In this document: in pieces, positions 63,746 to 64,000 of the stretch
Position numbering within the stretch: position 1 is the stretch's first letter
Layout of the letters: each line of letters opens with the position of its first letter
Assembly (NCBI RefSeq): GCF_027789125.1
Contig: NZ_JAQFVF010000030.1
Coordinates: 37,266-101,265 of the forward strand
Direction: 5' to 3'
Origin: Paenibacillus aestuarii
GTDB lineage: Bacteria; Bacillota; Bacilli; Paenibacillales; NBRC-103111
DNA: 64,000 nt
Position numbers and translations under genes: made by a program
The notes under the pieces: model-generated
What the model was told of the DNA's origin: nothing
Seen by the model: only the letters and a program-made list of their open reading frames with translations
The model's database searches: none

Positions 63746-63775
63746 AAAGGGGACTCTTGCGAGTTCCCTTTTTGT
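63746..63775 (+). terminator. Terminator of the VOC gene
   Basis: GGGGACTC pairs with GAGTTCCC (one wobble) around TTGC, followed by TTTTTGTTTTT. Confidence 0.85.
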
Positions 63776-64000
63776 TTTTACTATGTATCGCCGAGTGTGA
63801 GTAGGGGATCGTGGAGATTTTGCTGCCTGCACATATGTTGGTATAATTCAAAACAGTTGGAATTGCGGAACATTTCCAGAGGGGGTTGTATTTGGTTTTT
63901 AATCGTGGTACATTATCTCTCGTTGGTTCGAGAGCAACGCAAAAGTCGCTAAGAAATAAGGACTTGCAATTGAACAACACGATATGATAAGATGTGAACT
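63776..64000. other. Gene-free end of window
   Basis: No convincing gene. A CTCTCG/CGAGAG hairpin lies at 63917-63934. AGAGGGGG near 63880 precedes a 31-codon TTG-start frame, too little to call a gene. TTGCAA near 63964 and a TAAGAT about 18 nt later could be a promoter for a gene beyond the edge. Confidence 0.4.

Noticed and set aside
63917..63934. Hairpin CTCTCG/CGAGAG as a T-box or riboswitch
   Set aside because: The T-box consensus is absent and the stem is only 6 bp.
63741..63980. A 79-codon minus-strand frame at the window end
   Set aside because: It covers the VOC-gene terminator and has low-complexity, Ser/Lys-rich composition.

Overview
The window looks like chromosomal DNA of a Paenibacillus-type Firmicute. 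It has mid GC content, strong AGGAGG-type ribosome binding sites, frequent TTG/GTG starts, Gram-positive lipoproteins in place of periplasmic binding proteins, many YesM/YesN two-component pairs, an S-layer-homology protein and Bacillus-type cre sites. This placement rests on gene content and style. No rRNA, tRNA, phage, transposase or CRISPR array was seen.

Positions 1-34,000 are mostly carbohydrate sensing and uptake. First comes an IclR-regulated operon (0.3-5.6 kb) encoding an aldehyde dehydrogenase, a 2-keto-3-deoxypentonate dehydratase of the FAH family and a YjhG/YagF-type D-xylonate dehydratase. Together these cover the lower Weimberg route from xylonate to 2-oxoglutarate. Next is a CUT1 ABC importer with a perfect cre site (5.7-9.0 kb), followed by a histidine kinase, a response regulator and an orphan binding lipoprotein (9.1-13.0 kb). 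On the minus strand lie MoxR, DUF58 and DUF4129 genes plus an unannotated 55-aa ORF. A second regulator-kinase-binding protein triad (17.1-21.5 kb) sits upstream of a galactose mglBAC operon and a chemoreceptor (21.6-27.2 kb). A third YesM/YesN pair precedes a second CUT1 importer (27.3-34.0 kb). Neither CUT1 importer encodes an ATPase, so a shared MsmX-type ATPase elsewhere is implied.

A repeat-rich, gene-free gap (34.0-34.8 kb) separates this from a six-gene operon (34.8-40.9 kb). It encodes an amidohydrolase, a DgaE-like PLP ammonia-lyase, a DgaF-like aldolase, a PfkB/KdgK kinase, a GntR regulator and a GntP permease. It resembles the Salmonella D-glucosaminate pathway with the PTS replaced by a proton symporter and a kinase. 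Two TATAACGTTATA palindromes precede it and are the likely GntR operators.

Positions 41.0-47.5 kb hold mixed housekeeping genes: a Ser-rich membrane protein with a YxcD-like partner, an acyl-CoA ligase, a Cof phosphatase, AlkD and adenosine deaminase. A gene-poor stretch with an 18-bp inverted repeat follows.

Positions 47.5-54.8 kb form a copper island: two P1B ATPases, CsoR, CopZ, a lipoprotein with duplicated His-rich modules, a TauE/SafE-type membrane protein and a convergent FixH-like protein. Both copper promoters carry a G-rich CsoR-like site in the -35/-10 spacer. The rest holds an SDR reductase, MscL with an extra zinc-ribbon tail, a CHASE3 hybrid kinase with CheR, an SLH-anchored 5'-nucleotidase, two small unknown proteins and a VOC protein.
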